A stretch of DNA of 64,000 bases from Streptomyces sp. NBC_00247 (GCF_036188265.1 NZ_CP108093.1:6167001-6231000), one strand, 5' to 3'. Positions 30,568-40,052 are shown, numbered from the stretch's first letter. The notes: a model not told the origin generated them from the letters alone. Translations and numbers: made by a program.

Positions 30568-32025
30568 ATGTCCTTCTTCACTGACCTGGCCCACCAGTAC
30601 ATCGACGGCGAGTGGCGGCCCGGCAAGGGCTCCTGGGACATCATCGACTTCAACCCGTTCGACGGGGAGAAGCTCGCTTCCATCCCGGTCGCCACGGCCG
30701 AAGAGGTGGATGAGGCCTACCGGGCCGCGGAGCGCGCCCAGCGGACGTGGGCCGAGACCAACGCGTACGCCCGGCGCGGGGTGCTGGAGAAGGCGCTGCG
30801 GATCGTGGAGGAGCGCGAGCCCGAGATCGGTGACGCGATCGTCGCCGAGCTCGGCGGCACCCGCCTCAAGGCCGCCTTCGAACTGCACCTCGCCAAGGAG
30901 TTCCTCCGCGAGGCGATCCAGATCGCGCTGCGCCCCACCGGCCAGCTGCTGCCCTCGCCGGTCGAGGGCAAGGAGAACCGCGTCTACCGCGAGCCGGTCG
31001 GCGTGGTGGGCGTCATCAGCCCGTTCAACTTCCCCTTCCTGCTCTCCCTGAAGTCGGTCGCGCCCGCGCTCGCGCTCGGCAACGCGGTCGTCCTCAAGCC
31101 GCACCAGAACACCCCGATCGTCGGCGGCACACTCATCGCCAAGATCTTCGAGGACGCCGGCCTCCCGGCCGGGCTGCTGAACGTCGTCGTCACCGACATC
31201 GCCGAGATCGGCGACGCCCTGCTGGAGCACCCGGTCCCCGGGGTCATCTCCTTCACCGGCTCCGACAAGGTCGGCCGGCACGTGGCGACCGTCGGTGCCG
31301 CCCACCTCAAGCGGGTCGTCCTGGAGCTCGGCGGCAACAGCGCGCTCATCGTCCTGGACGACGCGGACGTCGACTACGCCGTCGACGCCGCGGTCTTCAG
31401 CCGCTTCGTCCACCAGGGCCAGGTCTGCATGGCCGCCAACCGCATCCTGGTCGACCGTTCCGTCGAGGCCGAGTTCACCGCGAAGTTCGTCGCCAAGGTC
31501 GCCTCCCTGACCGTAGGCGACCCGGCCGACCCGGCCACCCAGATCGGGCCGCTGATCAACTCCACCCAGGCCGAGGCCGTCACCAAGCTGGTGGAGCAGA
31601 CCGTCGCCGGCGGTGCCACCGCGCTGCTGCGGGGCACCACGGACGGCAACCTGGTCAGCCCGTCCGTGCTCACCGGCCTCTCCGCCGACTCTCCCGTGCT
31701 CCAGCAGGAGATCTTCGGTCCCGTCGCGCTGATCGTGCCCTTCGACGGCGAGGACGAGGCCGTCCGGATCGCCAACGACACCCCGTACGGCCTCAGCGGC
31801 GCCGTGCACACCGGGGACATCGAGCGCGGCGTCCGGGTCGGGCAGCGCATCCACACCGGCATGATCCACATCAACGACGGCACCGTGAACGACGAGCCCA
31901 TCGTCCCGTTCGGCGGCGTGAAGAACTCGGGCCTCGGCCGCCTCAACGGCGAGTCGACGATCGACTCCTTCACCACCCAGAAGTGGATCTCGATCCAGCG
32001 GGGCCGCACGCGGTTCCCCTTCTGA
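30568..32025 (+). CDS. Aldehyde dehydrogenase (aromatic-aldehyde type)
   Basis: This 485-residue NAD(P)-dependent enzyme oxidises aldehydes to acids. SPFNFPF starts the cofactor region, ELGGNS holds the general base Glu, and GQVCMAANR holds the nucleophile Cys. The sequence looks closest to benzaldehyde/vanillin-type dehydrogenases, from general impression. ATG 30568 (MSFFTDLAHQ) follows AAGGGA; ATG 30523 is possible. An Lrp-type regulator and amine oxidase genes follow, so the substrate may be an aldehyde from amine breakdown. Confidence 0.9.
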   Translation: MSFFTDLAHQYIDGEWRPGKGSWDIIDFNPFDGEKLASIPVATAEEVDEAYRAAERAQRTWAETNAYARRGVLEKALRIVEEREPEIGDAIVAELGGTRLKAAFELHLAKEFLREAIQIALRPTGQLLPSPVEGKENRVYREPVGVVGVISPFNFPFLLSLKSVAPALALGNAVVLKPHQNTPIVGGTLIAKIFEDAGLPAGLLNVVVTDIAEIGDALLEHPVPGVISFTGSDKVGRHVATVGAAHLKRVVLELGGNSALIVLDDADVDYAVDAAVFSRFVHQGQVCMAANRILVDRSVEAEFTAKFVAKVASLTVGDPADPATQIGPLINSTQAEAVTKLVEQTVAGGATALLRGTTDGNLVSPSVLTGLSADSPVLQQEIFGPVALIVPFDGEDEAVRIANDTPYGLSGAVHTGDIERGVRVGQRIHTGMIHINDGTVNDEPIVPFGGVKNSGLGRLNGESTIDSFTTQKWISIQRGRTRFPF

Positions 32026-32115
32026 GCCGTTTCGCGGCATCGCCGCAGGGGACCGTTCCGCGAGACTCGTCCCGCCACGCGGTGGGCACCCCGGCGAGGG
32101 GCGCCCGTGGTCTAC

Positions 32116-32142
32116 TGCGGGGGCGGCACCACCGCCCCCGCA
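32116..32142 (+). terminator. Hairpin between the dehydrogenase and Lrp genes
   Basis: A perfect 11-bp stem, tgcgggggcgg (32116-32126) with its complement (32132-32142), and a 5-nt loop. Confidence 0.6.
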
Positions 32143-32174
32143 CCGCCCCCTCGCAGAGAAGTGAACCGCCCGAC

Positions 32175-32615
32175 GTGCGCCTGAACGAACTCGACGAACG
32201 CATCGTCCACGCCCTCGCCGAAGACGCCCGACGGTCCTACGCCGACATCGGCGCCCTCGTCGGCCTGTCCGCGCCCGCCGTGAAACGCCGCGTCGACCGG
32301 CTCCGCGAACAGGGGGCGATCACGGCGTTCACCGTGCGGGTCGATCCCTCGGCGCTGGGCTGGGAGACCGAGGGCTTCATCGAGATCTTCTGCAGCCGCA
32401 ACACCTCTCCGGATTCGATCAGGAACGGGCTCTCGCGCTACCCGGAGATCGCGTCCGCCTCCACCGTCACCGGCGAGGCGGACGCCGTCGTCCAGGTCTT
32501 CGCGGCGGACATGCGCCACTTCGAGCAGGTACTCGAACGCATCGCGAGCGAGCCCTACGTGGAGCGGACGAAGTCCGTCCTGGTGCTCTCCCCGCTGGTC
32601 CGCCGCTACGTCTGA
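32175..32615 (+). CDS. Lrp/AsnC-family transcriptional regulator
   Basis: This 146-residue protein has an N-terminal HTH (LDERIVHALAEDARRSYADI, then LSAPAVKRRVDRLRE) and a C-terminal RAM domain that binds amino acids and drives oligomerisation. Its place between an aldehyde dehydrogenase and an amidase/amine-oxidase operon suggests it senses an amino acid and controls their breakdown. GTG 32175 lies in the conserved N-terminus (VRLNELDERI). Phased direct repeats downstream are good candidate sites for it. Confidence 0.92.
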   Translation: MRLNELDERIVHALAEDARRSYADIGALVGLSAPAVKRRVDRLREQGAITAFTVRVDPSALGWETEGFIEIFCSRNTSPDSIRNGLSRYPEIASASTVTGEADAVVQVFAADMRHFEQVLERIASEPYVERTKSVLVLSPLVRRYV

Positions 32616-32698
32616 GGCGCACCGGCCGAGTGGGAGAAACCCGCCCCGGCCCTCCGCGCTGAGACCTGGATCACCCTTCTGACCTGCGACGACAGCGT

Positions 32699-32797
32699 AC
32701 GCAACGAATCGCCGCAGAAGGGTCGTCGGACGCAACGGATCGACGGTCGGTGCGCAACGCTCGCGCCTTGTCGACGGCGGGGCGCGAAACGTACCTT
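32699..32797 (+). promoter_or_regulatory. Phased direct repeats and promoter before the amidase gene
   Basis: acgcaacgaatcg (32699-32711), acgcaacggatcg (32730-32742) and the weaker gcgcaacgctcg (32752-32763) start 31 and 22 bp apart, close to three and two helical turns. A promoter follows: TTGTCG (32768-32773), 18 bp, TACCTT (32792-32797). Face-of-helix spacing suits an oligomeric regulator such as the Lrp-type protein encoded just upstream. Confidence 0.6.
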
Positions 32798-32832
32798 CGG
32801 ATAGCCCCCCGCCGCCCCTCCCGAGGTCAGCC

Positions 32833-33639
32833 ATGCCGCCGTTGCGTACCGCCCTGTTCCAGAGCTCCGGCACCCCTCACGACGTGACGGCGAATCTCGA
32901 AGCCCTCGACCGCGCGGCCGCGCGCGCCGCCGCCGGTGGGGCCCGGCTGCTGGTGACCTCCGAGATGTACCTCACCGGCTACGCGATCGGCGATGCCGTG
33001 CCCCGCCTGGCCGAGCCCTCGGACGGCCCCGGCGCACGGGCCGTCGCCGCCCTCGCCGCCCGGCACCGGATCGCCGTCCTGTACGGCTACCCGGAGCGCG
33101 CGGGCGAGCTGATCCACAACGCCACCCGACTCGTCGGCCCCGACGGCACCGCCCTCGCCGACTACCGCAAGACCCACCTCTTCGGCGACTTCGAGCACAC
33201 CTGGTTCACCCCCGGCGAGCAGACCGTCGTCCAGGCCGAACTCGACGGTGTCCGCGTCGGGCTGCTGATCTGCTACGACGTCGAGTTCCCGGAGAACGTC
33301 CGGGCCCACGCCCTCGCCGGCACCGACTTCCTGGCCGTGCCCACGGCGCAGATGCACCCCTTCCAGTTCGTCGCCGAGTCCGTCGTACCGGTACGCGCCT
33401 TCGAGAGCCAGATGTACATCGCCTACGTCAACAGGGCCGGGCGGGAAGGCGAGTTCGAGTTCGTCGGGCTGAGCTGCCTGGCCGGGCCCGACGGCGCGGT
33501 GCGCGCCCGGGCCGGACGCGGCGAGGAACTCGTCACCGGGGACGTGGACACCGCCCTCCTCGCCGCCTCGCGTGCCACCAACCCGTACCTCGCCGACCGG
33601 CGCCCCGAGCTGTACGGCCCGCTCGCCCGCCCCGCCTGA
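32833..33639 (+). CDS. Carbon-nitrogen hydrolase (nitrilase superfamily amidase)
   Basis: This 268-residue protein has the nitrilase-superfamily catalytic triad: Glu in TSEMYLTGY, Lys in YRKTHLFGDFE and Cys in LICYDVEFPE. Members hydrolyse amides or nitriles. The C-terminal half keeps the NRAG segment. The flavin amine oxidase gene follows 85 bp on. If that enzyme makes an amide from an amino acid, as tryptophan 2-monooxygenase does, this hydrolase would release the acid. Confidence 0.9.
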   Translation: MPPLRTALFQSSGTPHDVTANLEALDRAAARAAAGGARLLVTSEMYLTGYAIGDAVPRLAEPSDGPGARAVAALAARHRIAVLYGYPERAGELIHNATRLVGPDGTALADYRKTHLFGDFEHTWFTPGEQTVVQAELDGVRVGLLICYDVEFPENVRAHALAGTDFLAVPTAQMHPFQFVAESVVPVRAFESQMYIAYVNRAGREGEFEFVGLSCLAGPDGAVRARAGRGEELVTGDVDTALLAASRATNPYLADRRPELYGPLARPA

Positions 33640-33724
33640 GGGCCGCCCCGCCCGTAGGCCCCGTGTGAGGGCCGGCCCGCTTCCGTCGTCCGCCCCGCCC
33701 GTCCTCGCAAGGAGTCCGCACCCC

Positions 33725-35416
33725 ATGACGTCCACGGTGCCCAACGCCGTCCCGCACGCCGACACCGCCCCGCCGATCACCATGTTCGGCCCGGACTTCC
33801 CGTACGCGTACGACGACTTCCTCGCCCACCCCGCGGGGCTCGGCCAGATCCCCGCCACCGAGCACGGGCAGGAGGTCGCGGTCGTCGGCGGCGGTCTCTC
33901 CGGCATCATCACCGCCTACGAGCTGATGAAGATGGGCCTGCGCCCGGTCCTCTACGAGGCCGACCGGATCGGCGGGCGGCTGCGCACCGTGGGCTTCGAC
34001 GGCTGCGACCCGTCGCTCACCGCCGAGATGGGCGCGATGCGGTTCCCGCCCTCGTCCACCGCGCTCCAGCACTACATCGACCTGGTGGACCTGGAGACCC
34101 GGCCGTTCCCCAACCCGCTCTCCCCGACGACCCCCTCGACCGTCGTGGACCTCAAGGGCGAGTCGCACTACGCGCGCACCATCGACGACCTGCCCCAGGT
34201 CTACCGCGACGTGATGGACGCGTGGAACGCCTGCCTGGAGGAGGGCGCCGACTTCTCCGACATGAACCGGGCCCTGCGCGAGCGGGACGTCCCGCGCATC
34301 CGTGAGATCTGGGCGCGGCTCGTGGAGCAGCTCGACAACCAGACCTTCTACGGCTTCCTGTGCGCGTCCACATCCTTCAAGTCCTTCCGCCACCGCGAGA
34401 TCTTCGGCCAGGTCGGCTTCGGCACCGGCGGCTGGGACACCGACTTCCCCAACTCCATCCTGGAGATCCTGCGGGTCGTCTACACCGAGGCGGACGACCA
34501 CCACCGGGGGATCGTCGGAGGGAGCCAGCAGCTCCCGCTGCGCCTGTGGGAGCGCGAACCGGTGAAGATGGTCCACTGGCCGTCCGGCACCTCGCTCTCC
34601 TCCCTGCACGGCGGCGACCCCCGGCCCGCCGTCACCCGGCTCGACCGCACCGCGGGCAACCGCGTCACCGTCACGGACGCCGACGGCGACATCCGCACCT
34701 ACCGCGCCGTCGTCTTCACCGGGCAGTCCTGGCTGCTGCTTTCCAAGATCGCCTGCGACGACGAGCTCTTCCCGATCGACCACTGGACGGCGATGGAGCG
34801 CACCCACTACATGGAGTCGTCCAAGCTGTTCGTGCCCGTCGACCGCCCCTTCTGGCTGGACAAGGACGAGGTCACCGGCCGCGACACCATGTCGATGACG
34901 CTGACCGACCGGATGACCCGGGGCACCTACCTGCTGGACGACGGACCTGACGAGCCCGCTGTCATCTGCCTCTCGTACACCTGGTGCGACGACAGCCTGA
35001 AGTGGCTGCCGCTCACCCCGAACGAGCGCATGGACGTCATGCTGAAGTCGCTCGGCGAGATCTACCCGAACGTCGACATCCGCAAGCACGTGATCGGCAA
35101 CCCGGTGACCGTCTCCTGGGAGAACGAGCCCTATTTCATGGGGGCGTTCAAGGCGAACCTGCCCGGCCACTACCGCTACCAGCGGCGGCTGTTCACCCAT
35201 TTCATGCAGGACCGGCTGCCCGCCGACAAGCGGGGCATCTTCCTGGCCGGTGACGACATCTCCTGGACGGCGGGCTGGGCCGAGGGCGCCGTGCAGACCG
35301 CGCTGAACGCCGTCTGGGGCGTGATGAACCAGTTCGGCGGCTCGACCGACCCCACCAACCCGGGCCCCGGCGACCTCTTCGACGAGATAGCCCCGGTGGA
35401 ACTCCCGGAGGACTGA
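33725..35416 (+). CDS. Flavin-dependent amine/L-amino-acid oxidase
   Basis: This 563-residue flavoprotein has the dinucleotide-binding motif VAVVGGGLSG (51-60), the ribose-binding Glu of LYEADRIGGR, and a C-terminal FAD motif in GDDISWTAGWAEGAVQTAL. The long N-terminal lead and size fit L-amino-acid oxidase / tryptophan 2-monooxygenase-like enzymes rather than short monoamine oxidases. AAGGAG precedes ATG 33725. No signal peptide is seen, so it acts in the cytoplasm. Confidence 0.88.
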   Translation: MTSTVPNAVPHADTAPPITMFGPDFPYAYDDFLAHPAGLGQIPATEHGQEVAVVGGGLSGIITAYELMKMGLRPVLYEADRIGGRLRTVGFDGCDPSLTAEMGAMRFPPSSTALQHYIDLVDLETRPFPNPLSPTTPSTVVDLKGESHYARTIDDLPQVYRDVMDAWNACLEEGADFSDMNRALRERDVPRIREIWARLVEQLDNQTFYGFLCASTSFKSFRHREIFGQVGFGTGGWDTDFPNSILEILRVVYTEADDHHRGIVGGSQQLPLRLWEREPVKMVHWPSGTSLSSLHGGDPRPAVTRLDRTAGNRVTVTDADGDIRTYRAVVFTGQSWLLLSKIACDDELFPIDHWTAMERTHYMESSKLFVPVDRPFWLDKDEVTGRDTMSMTLTDRMTRGTYLLDDGPDEPAVICLSYTWCDDSLKWLPLTPNERMDVMLKSLGEIYPNVDIRKHVIGNPVTVSWENEPYFMGAFKANLPGHYRYQRRLFTHFMQDRLPADKRGIFLAGDDISWTAGWAEGAVQTALNAVWGVMNQFGGSTDPTNPGPGDLFDEIAPVELPED

Positions 35417-35419
35417 CAC

Positions 35420-35460
35420 CCGCCCGCCGCCTCCCGGTCCACCCGGGCGGCGGCGGGCGG
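35420..35460. terminator. Bidirectional terminator
   Basis: A 12-bp stem (35420-35431 with 35449-35460) continues, after one mismatch, into a 5-bp inner stem. It lies between the convergent amine oxidase and DUF5995 genes. Confidence 0.75.
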
Positions 35461-35464
35461 CGGT

Positions 35465-36193
35465 TCAGCGGCAGGGGGTCAGCAGGAAACGTCCGACCAG
35501 GCCGACCGCCGCGTCCGTACGCTGCCGGAACTCCTCGGCGAGCGGCGGGACCGCCCGCAGCCGCCAGAGCACCTTCGCCGCCGACCAGGCGCCGTCCCGG
35601 GCCCGCTGGAGGCTCCAGGACGTCAGCAGATGGGTCAGCGGGTCGGCGACCTCCAGCAGATCCGGTCCGGGCATCAGTTCCTCGCGGATCCGCTCCTCCA
35701 GCAGCACGAGGAGATCGCCCACGCGCTCGAACTCATCCTCCAGGTCCGGTGGAGCGCAGCCGAGCGTACGGCAGGTGTCCACCACCGCCAGTGCGAGATC
35801 GTGGCCGATGTGCGCGTTGATGCCCGCGAGGGCGAACTGAATCGGGCGTACCCCCGGGTGACGCCGGAACTGCAGGAGCGGGCGCCAGCACTCCGGCGCA
35901 GGGCCGCCCCGCTCCGCGGTGCCGATCGCGGTCAGGTAGCGCTCCGCGAACCGGACGTCCAGCACCGACGTGGCCGCTCGGTCGGTGAAGCCGCCCGCGT
36001 CGAGCTCACCGCCGATGGCTTCGGTGACCGCCAGATAGACCTGGTTGAAGGCCCCTACGCCGTCCCCCTCGGGGCACAGCGCCCCGAGGTCGCGCATGCG
36101 TGCGATGACGTCCGCGATGCTGGTGGGTGCCGTCTCCACGGCCGGGCCCGGGCCCGGCGGGGCCTCGTCCGCGATCTGTTCCAACTGCGCCAT
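35465..36193 (-). CDS. DUF5995-family protein
   Basis: This 242-residue soluble, mostly helical protein has conserved blocks GVGAFNQVYLAVTEAI, RFAERYLTAI and ALAGINAHIGHDLALAVVDTC. The paired His of the last block and charged residues suggest a metal or ligand site. The family is common in actinobacteria and has no known function. ATG 36193 starts MAQLEQIADE. It is divergent from the GH6 gene. Confidence 0.82.
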   Translation of the reverse strand: MAQLEQIADEAPPGPGPAVETAPTSIADVIARMRDLGALCPEGDGVGAFNQVYLAVTEAIGGELDAGGFTDRAATSVLDVRFAERYLTAIGTAERGGPAPECWRPLLQFRRHPGVRPIQFALAGINAHIGHDLALAVVDTCRTLGCAPPDLEDEFERVGDLLVLLEERIREELMPGPDLLEVADPLTHLLTSWSLQRARDGAWSAAKVLWRLRAVPPLAEEFRQRTDAAVGLVGRFLLTPCR

Positions 36194-36289
36194 GACCGCA
36201 GCGTCCCAGCCGTAGTCTCGACGCGGCGGCGACCGGGCCGGAGTTCATCGGATCGGACGAACCCCGGTGCCCCGGAAGGATGGTGTGGA

Positions 36290-37528
36290 GTGCCGGACCG
36301 TGTCCGCGAAGTCCCGCGGCGTCCGGGGAAGTTCCCCGCGGGGCGCCGGGGCGCCGCCCGTACGGAACGCCGTGCCGCCCGCCGGCACGCGCTCATGAGC
36401 GCCGCCGCGGCCCTCGTCGCCGCCGTGGCCGCCGCCGCCGTGCTGACCACCGGGGCGGGCGGCGACGAGCGCGCCACTGCGCTGCCCGGCCCGTCCGCCC
36501 TCGACGCGCCTCTGCCGGGCGGCCCCACCACCGCTCCGCCACCGCCACCCTCCCCGTCCCCGGCACGCCGGCCGGGCGGGCCCGTGGCGGGGACGGCGGC
36601 GAGCCCGTCCCCGGCGGCGGCTCCCCGGTCCCCGTCGCCGACGCCCGCGACCGGCGGGGCGGCCCGGCTGCCCGCGCTCTACCGGTACCCGGACTCCCAG
36701 CTCCTGGAGTGGACGGCCGGACACCGGGAGGATCCGCTCCGCCCGGTGCTGGAGTCCCGGATGGCGAACCGGCCGACCGCCGTCTGGTTCGCCTCGTACG
36801 ACCCGGCCACGATCACCGGCCGGGTGGCGGCCGTCACCCGGGCCGCCTCGGCGGCCGGTCGCACCCCCGTCCTGGTGCCGTACGCCATCGCGGACCGCGA
36901 CTGCGGCGGCGCGTCCGGGGGCGGGGCGCCGGACCTGGGCGCGTACGACGACTGGATGCGCGCCTTCGCGGCGGGGCTCGGCGGCGGACCGGTGATCGTG
37001 GTCCTCGAACCCGACGCCGTGGCGGACTCCGACTGCCTCACGGCGGACGCCCGCGCCGCTCGCTTCGCCTCGCTGGCACGGGCGGGCCGGACCCTGCACG
37101 CCGCGAACCCGCGGGCCAGGGTCTACTACGACGGCGGTCACTCCGCCTGGAACGGCGTGGCCGAGCAGGCGGCCCTGCTCCGGGCGGCGGGTGCCGCCCG
37201 GTACGGCGACGGGATCTTCACCAACGTCTCGAACTTCCGCCGCACCGCCGACGAGACCGCCTACGCGCGCAGGGTGCTGGACGCCCTCGGCGGACCGCCC
37301 GGCATGGGCGCCGTCATCGACACCAGCCGCAACGGCAACGGCCCCCCGGCGGACGGCGCCTGGTGCGACCCGCCGGGCCGGGCCCTCGGCAGCGCCCCGA
37401 CGACGCGTACGGGCGAGTCCCGGATCGACGCGTACCTGTGGGTGAAACCGCCGGGGGAGTCCGACGGCTGTTCGGCGGAGGCGGGGGAGTTCAGCCCGGA
37501 GTACGCGTACGCACTCGCGACGGGCTGA
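36290..37528 (+). CDS. Secreted/anchored glycoside hydrolase family 6 protein
   Basis: This 412-residue protein has a highly basic N-terminus and a hydrophobic segment (about 36-54, MSAAAALVAAVAAAAVLTT), a Pro/Ser-rich linker (about 60-125) and a GH6 barrel. GH6 landmarks are RDCGG, VIVVLEPDAVA, YYDGGHSAW, NVSNF, IDTSRNG, WCDPPGRALG and WVKPPGESDG. GH6 enzymes cleave beta-1,4-glucans with inversion. GTG 36290 follows GGAAGGA; ATG 36395 is a shorter alternative. No cellulose-binding module is present. Confidence 0.9.
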   Translation: MPDRVREVPRRPGKFPAGRRGAARTERRAARRHALMSAAAALVAAVAAAAVLTTGAGGDERATALPGPSALDAPLPGGPTTAPPPPPSPSPARRPGGPVAGTAASPSPAAAPRSPSPTPATGGAARLPALYRYPDSQLLEWTAGHREDPLRPVLESRMANRPTAVWFASYDPATITGRVAAVTRAASAAGRTPVLVPYAIADRDCGGASGGGAPDLGAYDDWMRAFAAGLGGGPVIVVLEPDAVADSDCLTADARAARFASLARAGRTLHAANPRARVYYDGGHSAWNGVAEQAALLRAAGAARYGDGIFTNVSNFRRTADETAYARRVLDALGGPPGMGAVIDTSRNGNGPPADGAWCDPPGRALGSAPTTRTGESRIDAYLWVKPPGESDGCSAEAGEFSPEYAYALATG

Positions 37529-37785
37529 AGCCGGCCCGGCGCGACACCGCCGACGCAGGGTCAGGACCGTTTCCCGCAGGTCAGTCACCCGTACGCGAGG
37601 ATGAACGTTTTGGCCAACGGGGATTGATTCGGCTAGAAAGGTCCTTTTGCGTCATCGTTCCGCGGGGGTGCGCGCGTACGCCCGCCGAGGGCGCCGACGG
37701 GCGACGGGTGTGCGGCGGTGCCCGGCGAAGGCACGGGCACGAGCCCGTCACCGCGCGGAGCCGTGACACGAGCTGAGGAGTGATC

Positions 37786-39156
37786 ATGGCGGGCTTCGGC
37801 TGGAAGCTGCACGGCGACGGGAAGCATCTGCGGCCGGGGGAGGTCGTGAAGCCCGGTGAGCGGCTGACCTGGGGCCGGACGGTCGGGCTCGGGGCCCAGC
37901 ACGTGGTCTCCATGATCGGCGCGTGCTTCGTCGCGCCGGTCCTGATGGGCCTGGACGCCAACCTCGCCGTCATGGCGTCCGGTGTCGCCACCATCCTGTT
38001 CCTGCTCGTCACCCGGGGCCGTATCCCCAGCTACCTGGGGAGCAGCCTGTCGTTCGTCGGCGTCGCCGCCGTGATCGCGACGCAGGGCGGCGACGCCTCG
38101 ACCCTCACCGGCGCGCTGCTGGTGGTCGGAGCCGTGCTCTTCCTCTGCGGGGCGGTGGTGCGCGCACTCGGCGCGCGGATCATCCACATGGTGCTGCCGC
38201 CGGTGGTCACCGGCGCGGTGGTCATGCTCATCGGCTTCAACCTCGCCCCGGTGACGGCCGGCACCTACTGGCCCCAGGACCAGTGGACCGCGCTCGCCAC
38301 CATGGCCTTCACCGGGTTCGCCCTGGTCGTCCTGCGCGGATTCTGGTCCCGCATCGCGATCTTCCTCGGGCTCGCCTTCGGCTACGTCCTCTCCTGGGTG
38401 CTCGACCGGATCTTCGGCCGCATCCACTCCCCGGCGGGCGGTACCGAGTCCGTGGACCACTGGCGCCTCGACCTGTCCGGGGTCGGCGACGCGAGCTGGA
38501 TCGGTCTGCCGGACCTCCACGCCCCGAGCTTCTCCGGATCGGCGATCCTGGTCGCCCTGCCCGTGGTCATCGCCCTCATCGCGGAGAACGCGGGACACGT
38601 CAAGGCCGTCGGCGAGATGACCGGCGACCCGCTGGACGACCAGCTCGGCACGGCGATCATGGCGGACGGCGCGGCGACCATGGTCGCGACCTCGGTGGGC
38701 GGTCCCGCCACCACCACGTACGCCGAGAACATCGGGGTGATGGCGGCGACCCGCGTCTACTCCACCGCCGCCTACTGGTGCGCGGCCGGCTTCGCGATCC
38801 TCTTCGGGCTCTGCCCCAAGTTCGGCGCCTTCGTCGCGGCGATCCCCGGCGGGGTCCTCGGCGGCATCACCGTCATCCTCTACGGCATGATCGGCCTGCT
38901 GGGCGCCCAGATCTGGGTCCGCTCCGGCGTCGACCTGGCCAACCCGCTGCACCTCGTGCCGGTGGCGGCCGGAGTCATCATCGGGATCGGCGGCGTCAGC
39001 CTGACCTTCACGGACAACTTCGAGCTGAGCGGCATCGCGCTGGGGACCTTGGTCGTGGTCCTCGGCTACCACGCCCTGCGGGCCCTGGCACCCGCCCACA
39101 TGACCGGCGAACCTCCCCTGCGGGAGCCGGAGAACCCGGGGTACGACCGGGGCTGA
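37786..39156 (+). CDS. NCS2-family uracil permease
   Basis: This 456-residue membrane protein has about 14 hydrophobic segments and the NCS2 signatures LGAQHVVSMIGACFVAP (start of TM1), IAENAGHVKAVGEMTG and VGGPATTTYAENIGVMA. It most likely imports uracil by proton symport. GAGGAG (37775-37780) lies 5 bp before ATG 37786, which excludes the GTG at 37780. It stands alone, not in the pyr operon. Confidence 0.92.
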   Translation: MAGFGWKLHGDGKHLRPGEVVKPGERLTWGRTVGLGAQHVVSMIGACFVAPVLMGLDANLAVMASGVATILFLLVTRGRIPSYLGSSLSFVGVAAVIATQGGDASTLTGALLVVGAVLFLCGAVVRALGARIIHMVLPPVVTGAVVMLIGFNLAPVTAGTYWPQDQWTALATMAFTGFALVVLRGFWSRIAIFLGLAFGYVLSWVLDRIFGRIHSPAGGTESVDHWRLDLSGVGDASWIGLPDLHAPSFSGSAILVALPVVIALIAENAGHVKAVGEMTGDPLDDQLGTAIMADGAATMVATSVGGPATTTYAENIGVMAATRVYSTAAYWCAAGFAILFGLCPKFGAFVAAIPGGVLGGITVILYGMIGLLGAQIWVRSGVDLANPLHLVPVAAGVIIGIGGVSLTFTDNFELSGIALGTLVVVLGYHALRALAPAHMTGEPPLREPENPGYDRG

Positions 39157-39600
39157 GGCCGGGGTGAACGCCCGTCAGGCGGTGCCCGGCCCCCGCGATG
39201 CCGTGCAGGACGAATGCGGTGAGCATGTCGATCGCCTCGTCGTCTTCCGGCGTCCGGGCGCCGGGAAACGTCCTCCGCCAGAAGCGCGTTCCGCGAGAAC
39301 GCGTCGAGCATTCCCCTCATGGCCGTGGCCACCAGGTCCCCTGCCCGGCGGGACCCTCCCCGCGCGCTCCATCTCGTGCAGGTGGTCACGGAGCACCGAG
39401 GGGGCCTCCAGCACGGCCTCCTTGCTCGGGAAGTGGTGGCAGCACGACCCCGCCGCGCGGCCGGCCCCCGCCGGGATGTCGCTGATCCTCGCGCCCAGGA
39501 AACCCTTTTCCGTGAAGATCTGGCGGGCCGCCTCCTTGAGCGCGGTCACGGTGCGGGCCGCCCGTTCCTTGCGGCTGTCGCCGGTGGCTCGGGCTCGCAC
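39130..39600 (-). pseudogene. TetR-family regulator broken by two frameshifts
   Basis: Read leftward from 39600, the first frame encodes a TetR HTH (TVTALKEAARQIFTEKGFLG, then GRAAGSCCHHFPSKEAVLE). After HEMERAG, sense continues in another frame as GDLVATAMRGMLDAFSRNAL. After LAEDV it continues in a third as RTPEDDEAIDMLTAFVLHG. Two single-base shifts therefore break it, and the helices after the HTH look shortened. The intact ORF of 141 residues is not a functional length for TetR. Confidence 0.7.
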
Positions 39601-40052
39601 CGGGGTGGCCGGTGTGCCGGCGGGGGCGTGGCCGTCATGAGGGCACCCTCGTGGTCCGGGCCTGGAGTCGGCGACGGGCGCTCCGGGCGGACGCGCGCGG
39701 AACGGGACTCACCCCTATGAGGGCAGCTGAGGGCAGCTGCTGCGCGACGGTGCGGGAAGCCATGACGGTTCCGCAGGCGATCTGCCGCTTCGACTTCGGC
39801 AACGCCGTCAAGAAGGCCTTCCTCACCGGGGGGTTCAAGAAGATCGGCATCAAGCGCATCCAGTGGAGCAGCTTGCCGAGCGTGAGGTCCGTGTCCCGGG
39901 AGAAGCGGGAGAAGTGGCCGGCGGACATCGAGTCCCCTTTCGCCGGGCTCACCCGAGGAAGGCGCCGGGCGCGTCGTCCCCGAACGCCTGCGGGGCTCAC
40001 CGCTACGGACGATGATGGACCCCACCACGACAGAACGGCGGACGGCGGAGTC
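39601..40052. other. Stretch with no confident gene
   Basis: These 452 bp lie between the tetR pseudogene and the winged-helix gene. Both strands have open frames with coding-like composition. The minus strand gives HFSRFSRDTDLTLGKLLHW and MPIFLNPPVRKAFLTALP, and the plus strand gives MTVPQAICRFDFGNAVKKAF. I could match neither to a family. It may be a decayed gene linked to the tetR pseudogene. Confidence 0.4.

Noticed and set aside
36006..36248. Small minus-strand ORF before the DUF5995 gene
   Set aside because: It is a frame shadow of the DUF5995 gene with Gly/Arg-rich composition.
37780..37785. GTG start for the uracil permease
   Set aside because: It overlaps the end of the Shine-Dalgarno sequence GAGGAG. 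ATG 37786 has proper spacing.
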